Shown piece by piece: positions 11,827-23,075 of a stretch of 64,000 nt of DNA. Within the stretch, counting starts at the first letter, position 1, and each line of letters opens with the position of its first letter. A program made the position numbers and the translations under genes. This DNA comes from Plasmodium malariae. Taxonomy: Eukaryota; Apicomplexa; Aconoidasida; Haemosporida; Plasmodiidae. The stretch is from contig NC_041782.1 in the NCBI RefSeq assembly GCF_900090045.1, forward strand, positions 1,562,001-1,626,000, written 5' to 3'. The notes beneath the pieces are model-generated. The model saw only the letters and a list, made by a program, of their open reading frames with translations, searched no databases and had not been told where the DNA came from.

Positions 11827-12510
11827 ATGAAGTACTTAACATTTAATAAAAGTAGTAAAGACGCATTTGACTTAAATGAAAAGTTAGGAGCAACTAAAAT
11901 TGATTTATCGAACCCACTGTTATTACAGTATACTTGGGTAATATGGGAACAAGTCTCAGATAATAAAATTAAACAAAGTAATAATTATAAGGATTATACA
12001 AGACCTTTAGCAAAATTTAATAGTGTTCAAAAGTTTTGGCAGCTATGGAATAGATTACCTCAACCAAGTGATTTACTTACTCAAAGATGTATGAAAAGAT
12101 TATCAGATGATGGGGAATTACGTATTGTTGATGCTCTTATGATTTTTAGAGATAATATACAACCAATGTGGGAAGACCCAGCTAATTGTGGAGGTGGCCA
12201 TTTTGAGTATAAAATATTACCAAAAGATTTTCCATATAGTCAGATAGATGAATTTTGGAATAATCTTGTATTGGCAATTGTTGGTTGTAGTTTGAAATAT
12301 TACAACTTAATAACAGGAATTAGATTAGTAGATAAATTAAGTGTTTCACGATTTGGTCATATAAGAATAGAAATATGGTATACTACAATAACAGAAGATA
12401 CTACTCTTAGTAATTTAAGAAAAGATCTTGAAGAGCATATGTGCAATCGTATTGATGGTAATCATGTTTTTCCACCAAGAGCTAGGAATCTCAGTCACGC
12501 ACACAAGTAA
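11827..12510 (+). CDS. eIF4E: Eukaryotic translation initiation factor 4E (mRNA cap-binding protein)
   Basis: A single exon of 227 residues from the ATG at 11827. An in-frame GTG at 11797 is upstream of any ATG and is not used here. The family pattern is clear: the Trp-rich cap-binding core with TWVIWEQ near the start of the fold, FWQLWNRLP, MWEDPANCGGGHFEY (the Trp-Glu pair that binds the m7G base lies in the PMWED segment), and IRIEIWYTT toward the C terminus. The length is normal for eIF4E. It binds the 5' cap of mRNA in the cytoplasm and recruits eIF4G for ribosome loading. It is transcribed away from the gene on its left and converges on the SWIM protein gene. Confidence 0.96.
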   Translation: MKYLTFNKSSKDAFDLNEKLGATKIDLSNPLLLQYTWVIWEQVSDNKIKQSNNYKDYTRPLAKFNSVQKFWQLWNRLPQPSDLLTQRCMKRLSDDGELRIVDALMIFRDNIQPMWEDPANCGGGHFEYKILPKDFPYSQIDEFWNNLVLAIVGCSLKYYNLITGIRLVDKLSVSRFGHIRIEIWYTTITEDTTLSNLRKDLEEHMCNRIDGNHVFPPRARNLSHAHK

Positions 12511-12914
12511 ATTTTATGTGCGAACTGGAAGACGATAATTAAAAAAGTGGGGAAAATATTGTTAAAAAAAGAAAAGAAAAGAAAAGAAAAAAAAAAAATA
12601 TATGTGTAAGATAAGTAAGAAAATTACAAAGGCACATAACATATATATAAATTACCCTTTTTGAAATAAACATGTGTAACGAATAACTATTTTTTTTTTT
12701 TTTGCAGAAACGCGAACACGTGTGTAAATATTACCGAATGTGAATTACTCGTAATTCATTAATTGTTCATACAATTTTTTCTCTTTATATATATGCTATT
12801 TTTTGCTTATTAGTGGAAAAATGGGAATTTTAAATAAATAATAATTCATTTATTTGCTCTGTTTTTCTCATTTCATAAATATGCATGTAGGAATTGGAGA
12901 TGGGGAAAACTATA

Positions 12915-12950
<36 letters not shown>

Positions 12951-13600
12951 TATAAATACATACGTACTTACGCTCATATGTACACGCATATATATGTTTA
13001 TATATGTATATGTACCTATTGGCATTCAAATATATGGGAAAACCACTAATAATTATTTTGTTGTTACTTCAACAGAATTATATGTATTTTTTCGAGTTTA
13101 TGTGACGCATATGTTTATGTATATACGTCAGTGCTATTATGCCTTTTTTTTCTTTTTTTTTTCCTATTTTTTTTCTCCTTTTATTTGTATTTTAATTTTT
13201 TTCATAATACCATTCTTACCAATCATATTCAAATTATAATATATATTGATATAAAACATGTTTTAACAGCAATACAAAAATTTTAACATTTTTTATCGTA
13301 AATTAAAAAAGGTTATAAAAAAAAATTATATAAAAAAAAAAAATAAAAAAAAGGTTAAAATAAATAAATTATTCCTTACACTATTTTATCAGTATTGCAT
13401 TTGTTTAAAAAGGTAGATCACTGCTAGTGATTATACGTATATTACGATAAATATCTCTTTTATTTATGCCTTAGATTAAATTGTATTATCTCTATAATTT
13501 GTTACTTAATCGTCATCTTCCGATTTAACTTTAGCTTGATGTAAATTTGCAATTTTATTTGGCATAAATATCCACATGCACACAAAAAAAAAATGTATCA

Positions 13601-13655
<55 letters not shown>

Positions 13656-13676
13656 CCTCACATTTTCCTGTATTTT
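12511..13676. other. Convergent intergenic region between eIF4E and the SWIM gene
   Basis: Mostly low-complexity sequence: an AAAAG run after eIF4E, (AT)n tracts near 12920 and 13613-13653, and poly-T/poly-A tracts. The only coding-like island is a 19-codon open frame on the minus strand at 13506-13565, treated under findings. Otherwise it holds the two 3' UTRs. Confidence 0.5.
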
Positions 13677-14394
13677 TCAAAAGTTCAATTTTTTAATGTA
13701 CCATTCAAAAAATAAGTTCGATTCTAAAAAAATGTTCTTATAAGTTTTGAAACATTCTGCCAATAGAACGGATAAAAGATGCTTACATAATATATCACTA
13801 TGATTGCATAAAACTTTTTCCTTAAAATAAAAACAAGAACAAAAATTCTTAAATACAATGTACTTTTTTTTATTTCCACAAACTAGAAAAAAATGTATGG
13901 GTGTTTTTTTATTTTTATTCTTGTTCAAAATCATTATTGAATGTTCTTCTAAATCCTTCTTATTCTTCTTTGTTCTGATAGTACTAAGGTCATCACTAAA
14001 ACATGAGTCTTTCCCCGTCCAACATGTATTCCTACTTATTCTCAGGGTGTTTATATATGATGCATAATTTTTCGTTAAACTATTTTTTTTTACTAAGGTA
14101 TACTTTTTAATTTTAGACCTCAAGCATAATCTTAAACTCTTTTCAGCGTGTTGAGAAAAAAGGGAAAGTAATTCATTTAGTAACAATACGTCTACAAATG
14201 AAATGAAGGAAAAATTTAACAGGGTTATAATTAAAGACATAGGAGGATGTACATATTAAAATGCATAAAAAAATGAGCAAGAAGTGGGAAAAAAAAGTAA
14301 AAAAAAGGGGAAAAAAAAATTTACATTTATTTTTATTCTTGCATCTTTTTAATGAAAGTATCATAGAATTAATAATTTTCGAACGAATGTCCAT
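13677..14394 (-). CDS. SWIM zinc-finger protein, SWS1/ZSWIM7-like (two exons)
   Basis: Exon 1 is 14394-14325 (23 codons plus one base) and exon 2 is 14191-13677. The 133-bp intron has a GTAAAT donor and a TTCATTTGTAG acceptor. The junction makes a Tyr codon and gives 194 residues in frame. The C-terminal half carries a SWIM motif, C141-x-C143 with C159-x-H161, in CSCFYF...DILCKHLL, which matches the small ZSWIM7/Sws1 family in spacing and in the LCKHLL signature. The N-terminal part (YVLLLNELLSLFSQHAEK) also fits the family. SWS1 proteins act with RAD51 paralogues to promote homologous recombination; that role here is inference from the family. An alternative start at 14240 inside the intron would give 187 residues but an N terminus made of intron sequence. 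Confidence 0.75.
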
Positions 14395-15548
14395 GTTTAG
14401 CTTTTTTTCTGAAATTTAATGGTAAAGTTTGTTATTTTTAGACTTTTTAAAATAAATGGGGAAGAAAGTATTGTAACTTACTGTAAATTTTTCTTTTTTT
14501 TTTTCATGTATTTTTCCGCTCTTTACATTTTGAGATCCTTTTAATTCGCGCATAACCTAAATGTATGTATGTATTAAAAATGTTTTGAAGCACAACTTCG
14601 CTTACATATATATATACAAAGTGAAAGAACGTGCCCTTTATTTTATTTTATTATTTTTTTTTTTTTTTTTAGTTGCGCTTATATGACCTCTCTTTATTTT
14701 AACAGTTGAATATGTTTACTTTTTTTACTCAATACATGCTAAAAAAAAAAAAAAAAAATTCAATTGTGAATCGTTGAGAATACTTATATCCCAATTACTC
14801 ATACTTCAAAATTATATTTTTTAATTAATAATTCATAAAATATCTGTACTGTTCAAAGTGCGCAGTTATATAATGTGTCTAATATATCACTTATTTATTT
14901 TTTTTTTTTTTTTGTTTACAAAAAAAAGGGGAATAAAAAAACAACAAAAAAAGGAAAAGTACGTAATGAATAAATATGTAAAAAATGAAAAATACGTATT
15001 AAATAAACAAGTGAATAAGGAAAAGTACATAGTGAATTCATAAAAGAAAAATGAAAAAGGAATAAATAAACAGAAAAATATCAAAAAAAAATATAATAAA
15101 ACCAAACAAAACAAACAAAAACTGTAAGCACGTAATTTTTAAGTATTTCATTCTTTTATTCACCTAATTTATATTACATTTTGTATGAACATATTTATTT
15201 ACGCAATATGTACATTTCACGCACTATTTTGCCAAAAAAAGTCTAACCTCAAACATGCCATAATGTCATATATATATTAAGAGGTATATTTTTGAAGACT
15301 CATAATTATGAGGGGGGGGAAGGGAAAAAAAAAAACAAAAAAAACAAAAAAAACAAAACAAAACAAAAAAAACAAAACAAAACAAAACAAAATAAATAAA
15401 TAAAATATAAAAAAAAAAAGTTCATTTCAACTCCGTTACTTCTTTGCTAGTTATAAGTGTATTGTACTCTATGATTCGAATGTATACCTTCCTGTCATGC
15501 TTTATTTAACACTTTTAATATTTTATCTTTATAAACTAATTGAATATG

Positions 15549-15590
<42 letters not shown>

Positions 15591-15654
15591 CCTAATAGAT
15601 CTCTTACATCCGGGGTGTGATAACTTTGCTATTGGTTAGCATTTCTTTTTTTTC

Positions 15655-15687
<33 letters not shown>

Positions 15688-15725
15688 TTGTGCAAACAGT
15701 ATGTCCCCTTCTCGAATGACAACAA
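14395..15725. other. Intergenic region, no gene seen
   Basis: Low-complexity A+T-rich DNA containing an irregular Lys/Asn/Tyr-coding block at about 14925-15110, A/C-rich runs of the AAAACA type at 15330-15390, an (AT)n tract near 15555-15585 and a poly-T run near 15655-15680. No supported gene or RNA. Confidence 0.55.
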
Positions 15726-17528
15726 TTAATTATTCATGTGATCATAAAGCTTTTGCAAAATTTTACACATGCAAATAAAAATGAAGCAATAAGATTTATA
15801 AATTAAAGACAAGAAATCTGCTAAACAAATATCTTTTGCAAATTTTTTAAAAATATAAGCAAACTGGAAAACAATATACTTGTATATGTTGACAAGAAAA
15901 GCAATATAAAGTCTAATAGTATATTCTTCAATTTTCAAAACAAATTTACAATATAGTAGTAGAAGAACGATGGGTATATTTAGAATAACAAATGTTCGTG
16001 TAATTATATAACTAAAAAAGGATAGTGTATATAAAATAAGTGGTAAGCTAAATTTATAACCTATTTTTAAAGCAATAATCATAAATTTTAATAATCGTTT
16101 TACGGATTTTATTGGGTTTTCATATATATTGTAGCATTTTCTTGTAATAACTATATAATTAGACACACTTTTAGAAAATGATAATACTAATATTAATATT
16201 AATAGAAGCAGAATTAATTTATATACCTTGATTTCTATTTTTATTTCGGTCATAAGAAATTTAATAAATTTGTTATTATTATTATTACAATTTGAATAAA
16301 AAAACTTTTCATCTCTTTTGTATGACGATCTCTCATTTTGATCCATAATAAATTTTATTTTCATTAATTCAAACACATTATTTGACTCATTTTTATTACC
16401 TTGCGATGATGTTTCCCCCCTATGCATACATGAAATTGTTTTCCGACATCTATTATTACCATTAACACTACTATCTTTATTATTAATACTGCTACTACTA
16501 ACTCCTGAACTGTTAATATGTTTTTCCTTTTCGAAAATCTCATATGCCTCAGGGAATGACGTACCATCATATTTTGTTCTGTTGATCGAATCTATGCGAT
16601 TTTTATTGTCATGTTCATACAATAAATCATACATGTATTTTTCACTTTGACACTTTGTCATTCCATTTATATCCTCAATACTAACATGTGTATCGTTGTA
16701 TAGCGTACTATACATCATGCTGCAGTTAGGTTTACCTAAAAGGACATTTTGCTCTTCATTTATTTTGGAAGATGCATCTCTTTTTCTTTTTTTTTTTACT
16801 ATTATGTTATATGGGTAGTTCTGCATAGATATTTTATTAACATATTTTGTACTATTTTCATTGTTATCATTGGCAATATGATGATCCATTATTATATTTT
16901 TATTTTTCCCTATTTTGGATAAATTGATATTTGCTTCCCTAGCACATTTGAATCTTAAATATGCGCAGCTTTGACTAAGTAGATAATGATTGCTTACCAT
17001 ATTTTTATCATACCTTTCTGAGGGGGAAGTGAGACTACACAGATATTTTTCCTTATGTCGGTCTTGCCTCCGTTTATTTTTATTGTTCATTTTATTGTAA
17101 ATTTTATCGTTATTTTTATCGTTCACCTTATTGCTAATCTTATCGTTAATCTTATCGTTCATTTTATCTCTAATTTTATTGCTAATTTTATCATTAATTC
17201 TGCCACTAATATTCCCTCTCTTCGTATTTTCTATGTTGATATTATCCAAAATTTCCTTTTCCACCTTAGGTGCCCTCACACTACTAACTACATTTGAGGA
17301 TGAATATTCTACAGTAGTACCATTTTTAAACCTGACCGATTCAGGTAAAGGATTAGATTTATTTTTTTTTAATAACTCTTCCTTATTCATTTTAATATTC
17401 TTTAGTTCTTCCTTTTTCTTGAAATGTACTGATACTTTAGTACCACCAACATTTTTATATTTCTCCTTTTTCTTATTACATGAACTTGATATATTATTCA
17501 GAATATCGACTATAGAATTACTGTTCAT
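15726..17528 (-). CDS. Conserved-type Plasmodium membrane protein, unknown function
   Basis: A single open frame of 600 residues from the ATG at 17528. The N-terminal two thirds is hydrophilic, Lys/Asn/Ser-rich and mostly disordered-looking. It contains an imperfect tandem block of DKINDKISNK-type units at about residues 105-150. From about residue 432 onward the protein becomes strongly hydrophobic (KLILLLLILILVLSF, then several closely spaced helices such as LPLILYTLSFFSYII and LNIPIVLLLLYCKF), so it is likely anchored by a C-terminal membrane cluster with a long cytoplasmic or lumenal N terminus. No signal peptide is visible. I recognise no family. Its 3' end faces the SWIM gene start, and its 5' end is separated by 2.2 kb from the next minus-strand gene. 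Confidence 0.8.
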   Translation of the reverse strand: MNSNSIVDILNNISSSCNKKKEKYKNVGGTKVSVHFKKKEELKNIKMNKEELLKKNKSNPLPESVRFKNGTTVEYSSSNVVSSVRAPKVEKEILDNINIENTKRGNISGRINDKISNKIRDKMNDKINDKISNKVNDKNNDKIYNKMNNKNKRRQDRHKEKYLCSLTSPSERYDKNMVSNHYLLSQSCAYLRFKCAREANINLSKIGKNKNIIMDHHIANDNNENSTKYVNKISMQNYPYNIIVKKKRKRDASSKINEEQNVLLGKPNCSMMYSTLYNDTHVSIEDINGMTKCQSEKYMYDLLYEHDNKNRIDSINRTKYDGTSFPEAYEIFEKEKHINSSGVSSSSINNKDSSVNGNNRCRKTISCMHRGETSSQGNKNESNNVFELMKIKFIMDQNERSSYKRDEKFFYSNCNNNNNKFIKFLMTEIKIEIKVYKLILLLLILILVLSFSKSVSNYIVITRKCYNIYENPIKSVKRLLKFMIIALKIGYKFSLPLILYTLSFFSYIITRTFVILNIPIVLLLLYCKFVLKIEEYTIRLYIAFLVNIYKYIVFQFAYIFKKFAKDICLADFLSLIYKSYCFIFICMCKILQKLYDHMNN

Positions 17529-18430
17529 TTTATCATAATTCCGTTTTTTACGGTTTCTTATGCTACTACTTCCGCTTCTTATTTTTATTCCTATTTTATA
17601 TATTTATTTATATTTTTTTTTTTTCTAATCTTAAATATGTCGTTATTTTATTATATCTAAGTAGGTACAAAAAAAAAAAAAAAAAAAAAATGTTCAAAAA
17701 ATCCTTGGTACAATAATATAATTCATATAAAAATTTTAACTTACGTTAATAATGAAAAAAATTACTAAAACGTAAAGGAAAATAAGATGAAACAAAGAAA
17801 ATTCATAATTTAAAAAATATGCGTTTTAATACAATATTAAAATAAAAAAAAAAAAGTAAAGATCTTAATTATAAATTCCTTTAAGTACATACTCATATAT
17901 TACATACAATTTCCAATTAATATTTTAATTTTATGTCATTTTTTTATAATTCAAAAATATAAACCTTTTCACAATGTAAATACCCTAACTGCATATAATG
18001 TACGCATTAATTCAAATTACTAGTAAAAATAGGTTGCGTGTAGTTTATAAGTATATATATGTATATATGTATGTATATTTTTTACATTATTTATTGTTAA
18101 TAATGTGTAATAATTCTATTCTATTTTCCTTAATTTTTTTTCCTTCTTCATCACGTAGCAAACACGTTTGCACAACCTAAACATTTTCCTTGTTTTACTT
18201 CATTTTTTCTCCAGAGCAATATTTTATAAAAACACTACAAGTGTGCATATGTATATTATATGTATAAATGCTTACGTACGTTCTTCACAAAACGGATTAC
18301 AACATGTAAAAATTTAAATGTTAGTGTACTGGAATTTTTATATTTATTTTTTTTTTTTTTTTTTGGAATAATGCTAATATGTTATAAAATCGAAACTTAT
18401 GTCTACATAAAAAATATATTTTTATATACC

Positions 18431-18490
<60 letters not shown>

Positions 18491-19743
18491 AAAAATTAAT
18501 TTTTTTAATAATATAAATGTTCCTCAAGGTATATTCATTCTAATGCAGAAAAAATTATTAAAAGAAATAAAGTACGAGTAAAAAGTTAAAGAAAAATTGA
18601 ATAATAACCGTGAAGGGAAAAAAAAAAAAAATAAATAAATAATATAAAAAATAAAACATCTATAGAAAAAATAAATATATATTTTTTACTATATTTACAA
18701 AACTATCATATTCGTTGTTATCTGCAAAAGTTATAGTACTTAAATGTATACTTTTTCATTTTTATGTTAAACATCCGTGAAGAATTAGTTCGTTTGCAAA
18801 ATCTTTTTTTTTCTTAACACCATGCGCGTTACTTCAAATTCTTATAATTAGTATTTCCTTCACACTGCTACCATTTTAAAAAGTAAAAGCATGACAATAG
18901 ATATTATGAATTATTTTGATTCTCATAGAGAAAACATAAAAATTGAACGATTTAAATGTATATTTAAAATAGTATCATTTCGCACAAATAAGATTTGTCT
19001 TTTTTTTTTTTTTTTGTTCATAAATGAATATCCTTTCAAAATTTTTGATTTGTTTTCCATTAAAAGTGAATGACAAAAATTTTATGGAATATTGGAATGG
19101 TTGTTTTCTTCTTATACGTCCCTATTCCATATTTAATATTTTTTTTTTTTATTTAAAAAAAGAAAAAAAAAATTATCGTTAATTCCAAATAAACCGAGTT
19201 CTTTTCTATCCATGCATGAAAAAGACCTACACATTTTTTACTGAACATGAAGGTGACGCACTTAAAATTTAGGGAATATGAATAAAAATGAAAAAAAATG
19301 TTTTTTAAAAATACTTATTACTATATTTTATTAGCTCTACATTACTAAATCGCGTGCTTGTTTTTTTTTACTGAAGCATGGGAATACGGATGTTTATGTG
19401 TATACATACATATACGTACGTATGTGCATCTTAGTTGACTAAATTTTACAATTGCAATACATACATACAGTATTACATAAACATATATAATTACACAAAA
19501 TAAAACTAGTTTTCCAAATATAAGCGGCAACTATGTAGGTACTGATTTTTTATAGTGTTAAAATGCACAAAAAAAAAAAAAAAAAGAAAACAATTAATTA
19601 ATTAATATTGCACAAAAAAAAAAATAATCAAAAAAAAATTTGTAATACGACATAACGGATTTTATCGAATAAATACATGTAAGACAAATAATTTAATAAA
19701 AGAATTGTTAATAATTTAGAAATATTATTTGAATCTTTTTAAA
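17529..19743. other. Intergenic region between two minus-strand genes
   Basis: A+T-rich, with poly-A/T tracts and (AT)n runs near 18435-18470. It should hold the promoter of the 600-residue membrane protein and the 3' UTR of the gene to the right. A 60-codon frame at 18891-19073 plus is partly low-complexity and is not supported. Confidence 0.5.
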
Positions 19744-22700
19744 TCACCTGACATTGCAATTTTTTAAGCTAAGGAGTAAAAATGCATAATGATCATATAA
19801 ACCTGGTAAAAAGTGAACTTGTTTCTTTTGACCGGAGTTTTCAAGTCTACAGTTTGCCTGCAAATATGTGTTTCTTTCCCTTTCCTTTTGAAAAACTAAA
19901 GATGTCCTATTTTTATTATCTAGATAATTTTCAATTATATTTATTGCAATTTTATTTCTTTTATTTATTTTTTCAAACCGCTTGTTTACGTATATTTCAG
20001 AATTTATTATTTTTTTAATATTTCTTACACTTTTTAAATGAGAATCTTCTTTTTTCTTTTCTCTGTTAATTAAAACAAATTGTTGTAATCCAACAGATTT
20101 TTTCATAAAAATATTGGAACTGCCATCATTATGTATTTTTTTATCATCAACAAATTTGTTATTATAAAAAGTATTTGCATTATGTGTTTTATTTATATAA
20201 CAATCGTTATTAAAATTTATATTATTTACAAATATATTTTCTTTCTTTTCACAACTCCAATATTTCTTTGCAGACGTTTTTGTTTTTTCATCATACCCAT
20301 TATTCTCCTCAAAATGTTCTTTCATTTGTTTCACATTATTTACATATTTATCTTCACTATTATAATATTCTTTTTTTTTGTAAAATGCTTTTAATTTTGA
20401 TTTAACGAAATTGTTTGAATTATTTTCCGTACCCTTATTAAAATTAATTTTGAAGTTATTTAAAAAAGTATTATTTGATATATCATCAGTACAATACAAT
20501 TTGTCTTTTTCTGAATTTTTCAGAGTATTATTTTTATTTTGAACAATATGGAAGTTGTAGTTATATGCCTTTTCTGTACTATTAATAATATCAATTTTCT
20601 CTTTATCTTCTAAACTCTTATAATGACATTTGTTTTCATTTAATTTAATGCTATTTAAAATAGATATGTATTTCTTCAATTTCACGGATGTTTGGTTCAT
20701 ATGTTGTTCCTTTTTTACATTTGCATATGGTAATTCCACAGGTTGGTGATCCTTTGGTTCTTTAAAAATATTCCTTTTTGTCTGTATACTGCTCACTAAC
20801 TTCGTCTTTCTTTTAGTAGTATTATCTGTGATAGTGCTATGTTCGAATTTTACTTCTGTTTCACTGGAGGAAAGGGGTGTCTTTTCTTTTTTTTTTAAAT
20901 TAATATCATTGTAAAAATGCTGAACATTTCTGTTAAGTTTAAACTTTGTTTTGTCCAGAGCAACTTTTTTTTTTGGGAAAATTTCATTTGCAATTTTATT
21001 AATGTTATCCTTTTGTACATCTCCCTCCTTATCTTGTTTTTTAACCATTTTCCCATTATTTGTATCACCACTTTGTTTGTTCCTTTTGTTTGATTCGACA
21101 TTTTCATTTTGACTACCTTGGTTCACTTGAACGTTTTTTCTTTGTAAGTTATTTCCATTAAAAAGAGAGTATATACTTTTTTTTAGCTCATTATGATGAA
21201 TTGTATTATCTATAATTTCTTTTTCAAGACAAAATTTTAATTTATAATTATTCTTTTTAATATTGTTCAAACTGATTAGTGCTGTTTTAATTTTTTGTTT
21301 GATTTCATTCATATCTTTATTGTGTGTTACATTGTTACTAGAAAAACAGTTGTCTTTTTTTGAGTTTTCCTCTTTATGTTTTTCTTTATTAATCACCGTT
21401 TCATAATAATTAATATTATTACTAAAAAAATGAAAATGACGATCTTTATTTATTTTAATTTCTTTTTTGTTCTTACACTGATTATTAGTGCTCATTCTCC
21501 TGATCATACTCAAATTTACGTTTTTCAAACTAGATGCACTTTTATTTATATTACCGAAATTATTAATTACTAGGTATCCTTTACCCTTCTTCAACTCATT
21601 AATTTTGTCATTCGTTATATCTCCTTTTTTAGTGTAAGCGCATATGTGAAATTTTAAAAAATTGTTTCTGTTTCCCTCTTCGGATATATTATTAACTTTT
21701 TCATCTGCAGGTGTTTCCTCAAACAAGTTCTCAATTTTGTTAAGTCCATTATGCGTGTTCTTGTTTATTTCCTGAAGAAAAATAAAATTACCAACTTTAG
21801 TTAATTAAAATGTTTATTTAAAACTATAAATACATATATGTATAGAAGTATAAATGTATTTGAATATATACATATGTTCCCCTTTTTTTTTGCCTATGAC
21901 ACTAATAATTTTACTTAGCATTTAATATTTTGATAAGAATAAATATTTGTTCTTTCTTTAACTTTATTTATGTGTGCACTATTATTCTCAACAAATTATC
22001 ATCTCTTTTGAAAGTAGGGTTTTTAATATATATGCAGAAAAGTACTTACCTTTTTGTCTATAGAATGTTGTAGACAATTTTTTTTTTCAGTTATACTAAT
22101 GATATTTCTGTTAGAATACTCCTCTTTCTGAAATTGGTTGACAATTATAGGTAATATTTCAAAGACGTTTTTGTTATTATGCTTAAAATAACTATATTCT
22201 TTTTTAATAACGTTTTTGTTTTTTAAGTATAATTCATCTTCTATAAAATGTGTTCCTTTGATATTGCTTTTAAGTTGATTGCTATCATCATTTTTCCTGT
22301 TGTAAAAATCTTTTACAAATCTTTTGATTTTTTTTTTTCTTTTTATTAAATTCAAATTCTTTTTTAATATACACTTATAATTACTTATCCTTTTTAAATG
22401 AATCGTTAATTTTTTAATGTTATCATCATCATCCTTTGCATTAGTGCACTTTTTATCATAGCCAAGACAAACATTTAACTTGTTTATTATATTAAACTTA
22501 TTTATTTGCGTACATTTAGAATCATTTTTATTCATCTCTGAAACGTACTTAATAATAAGACTTTTAAAAAATTTACTATTTTTAAGTCTTCTTTTATCTA
22601 TCCTTTTGGACAAAGTTTTACAGAACATATTAATAGAAAGCCCTTTTTTGTTCTTTCCTTCTTGCATAACAAAGTTGTTGAAGATTTCCATTTTTCCATT

Positions 22701-23075
22701 ATCATAATTATCATTATTCATATTTTCTAAAAATGAAGAATCATCCATATCTCTTTCGTGAGTTATTTTGATTTCTCCTCTACTCTTGTTTAACGCTGAT
22801 TTCTCGTCATGCCTTAATTTTGTTATTTCATTTAAAACACGTTTCAAACTATTAATATGTTTTAATTTTTTTTCAACTGTAAATATATTTTCGCAATTCC
22901 TATTTGTACTCAACTTCAAACCTTCAGAAGTAACTTCTCTATCTTTTAAAAAATTAAGTACTTCATTTTCCTCATGTGCATCAAAGTGATCAGGTGTTTT
23001 TACTTTGCTAATTAAATCAAGTCTGATATTCTTAAAGTTATCGAAGTTCAATGCATTTTTCAATAAATGGTACAT
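19744..23075 (-). CDS. Lys/Asn-rich protein of unknown function, two exons (1017 residues)
   Basis: Exon 1 is 23075-22050 (342 codons, phase 0), ending at a consensus GTAAGT donor. Exon 2 is 21771-19744, starting after a TTTTTCTTCAG acceptor, with a 278-bp intron. The junction is in frame and the whole reads 1017 residues. The intron removes the stop that would otherwise end exon 1. The protein is highly charged, rich in Lys, Asn, Glu and Ser, with no signal peptide, no membrane helix and no domain that I recognise. The first 30 residues (MYHLLKNALNFDNFKNIRLD) and the last 25 (HFLPGLYDHYAFLLLSLKN) are the least repetitive parts and the best handles for homology search. It is the last intact gene before the centromeric desert. 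Confidence 0.8.

Noticed and set aside
18891..19073. 60-codon plus-strand frame in the 17.5-19.7 kb gap
   Set aside because: Half of it is poly-Phe from a T run, with no splice or family support.
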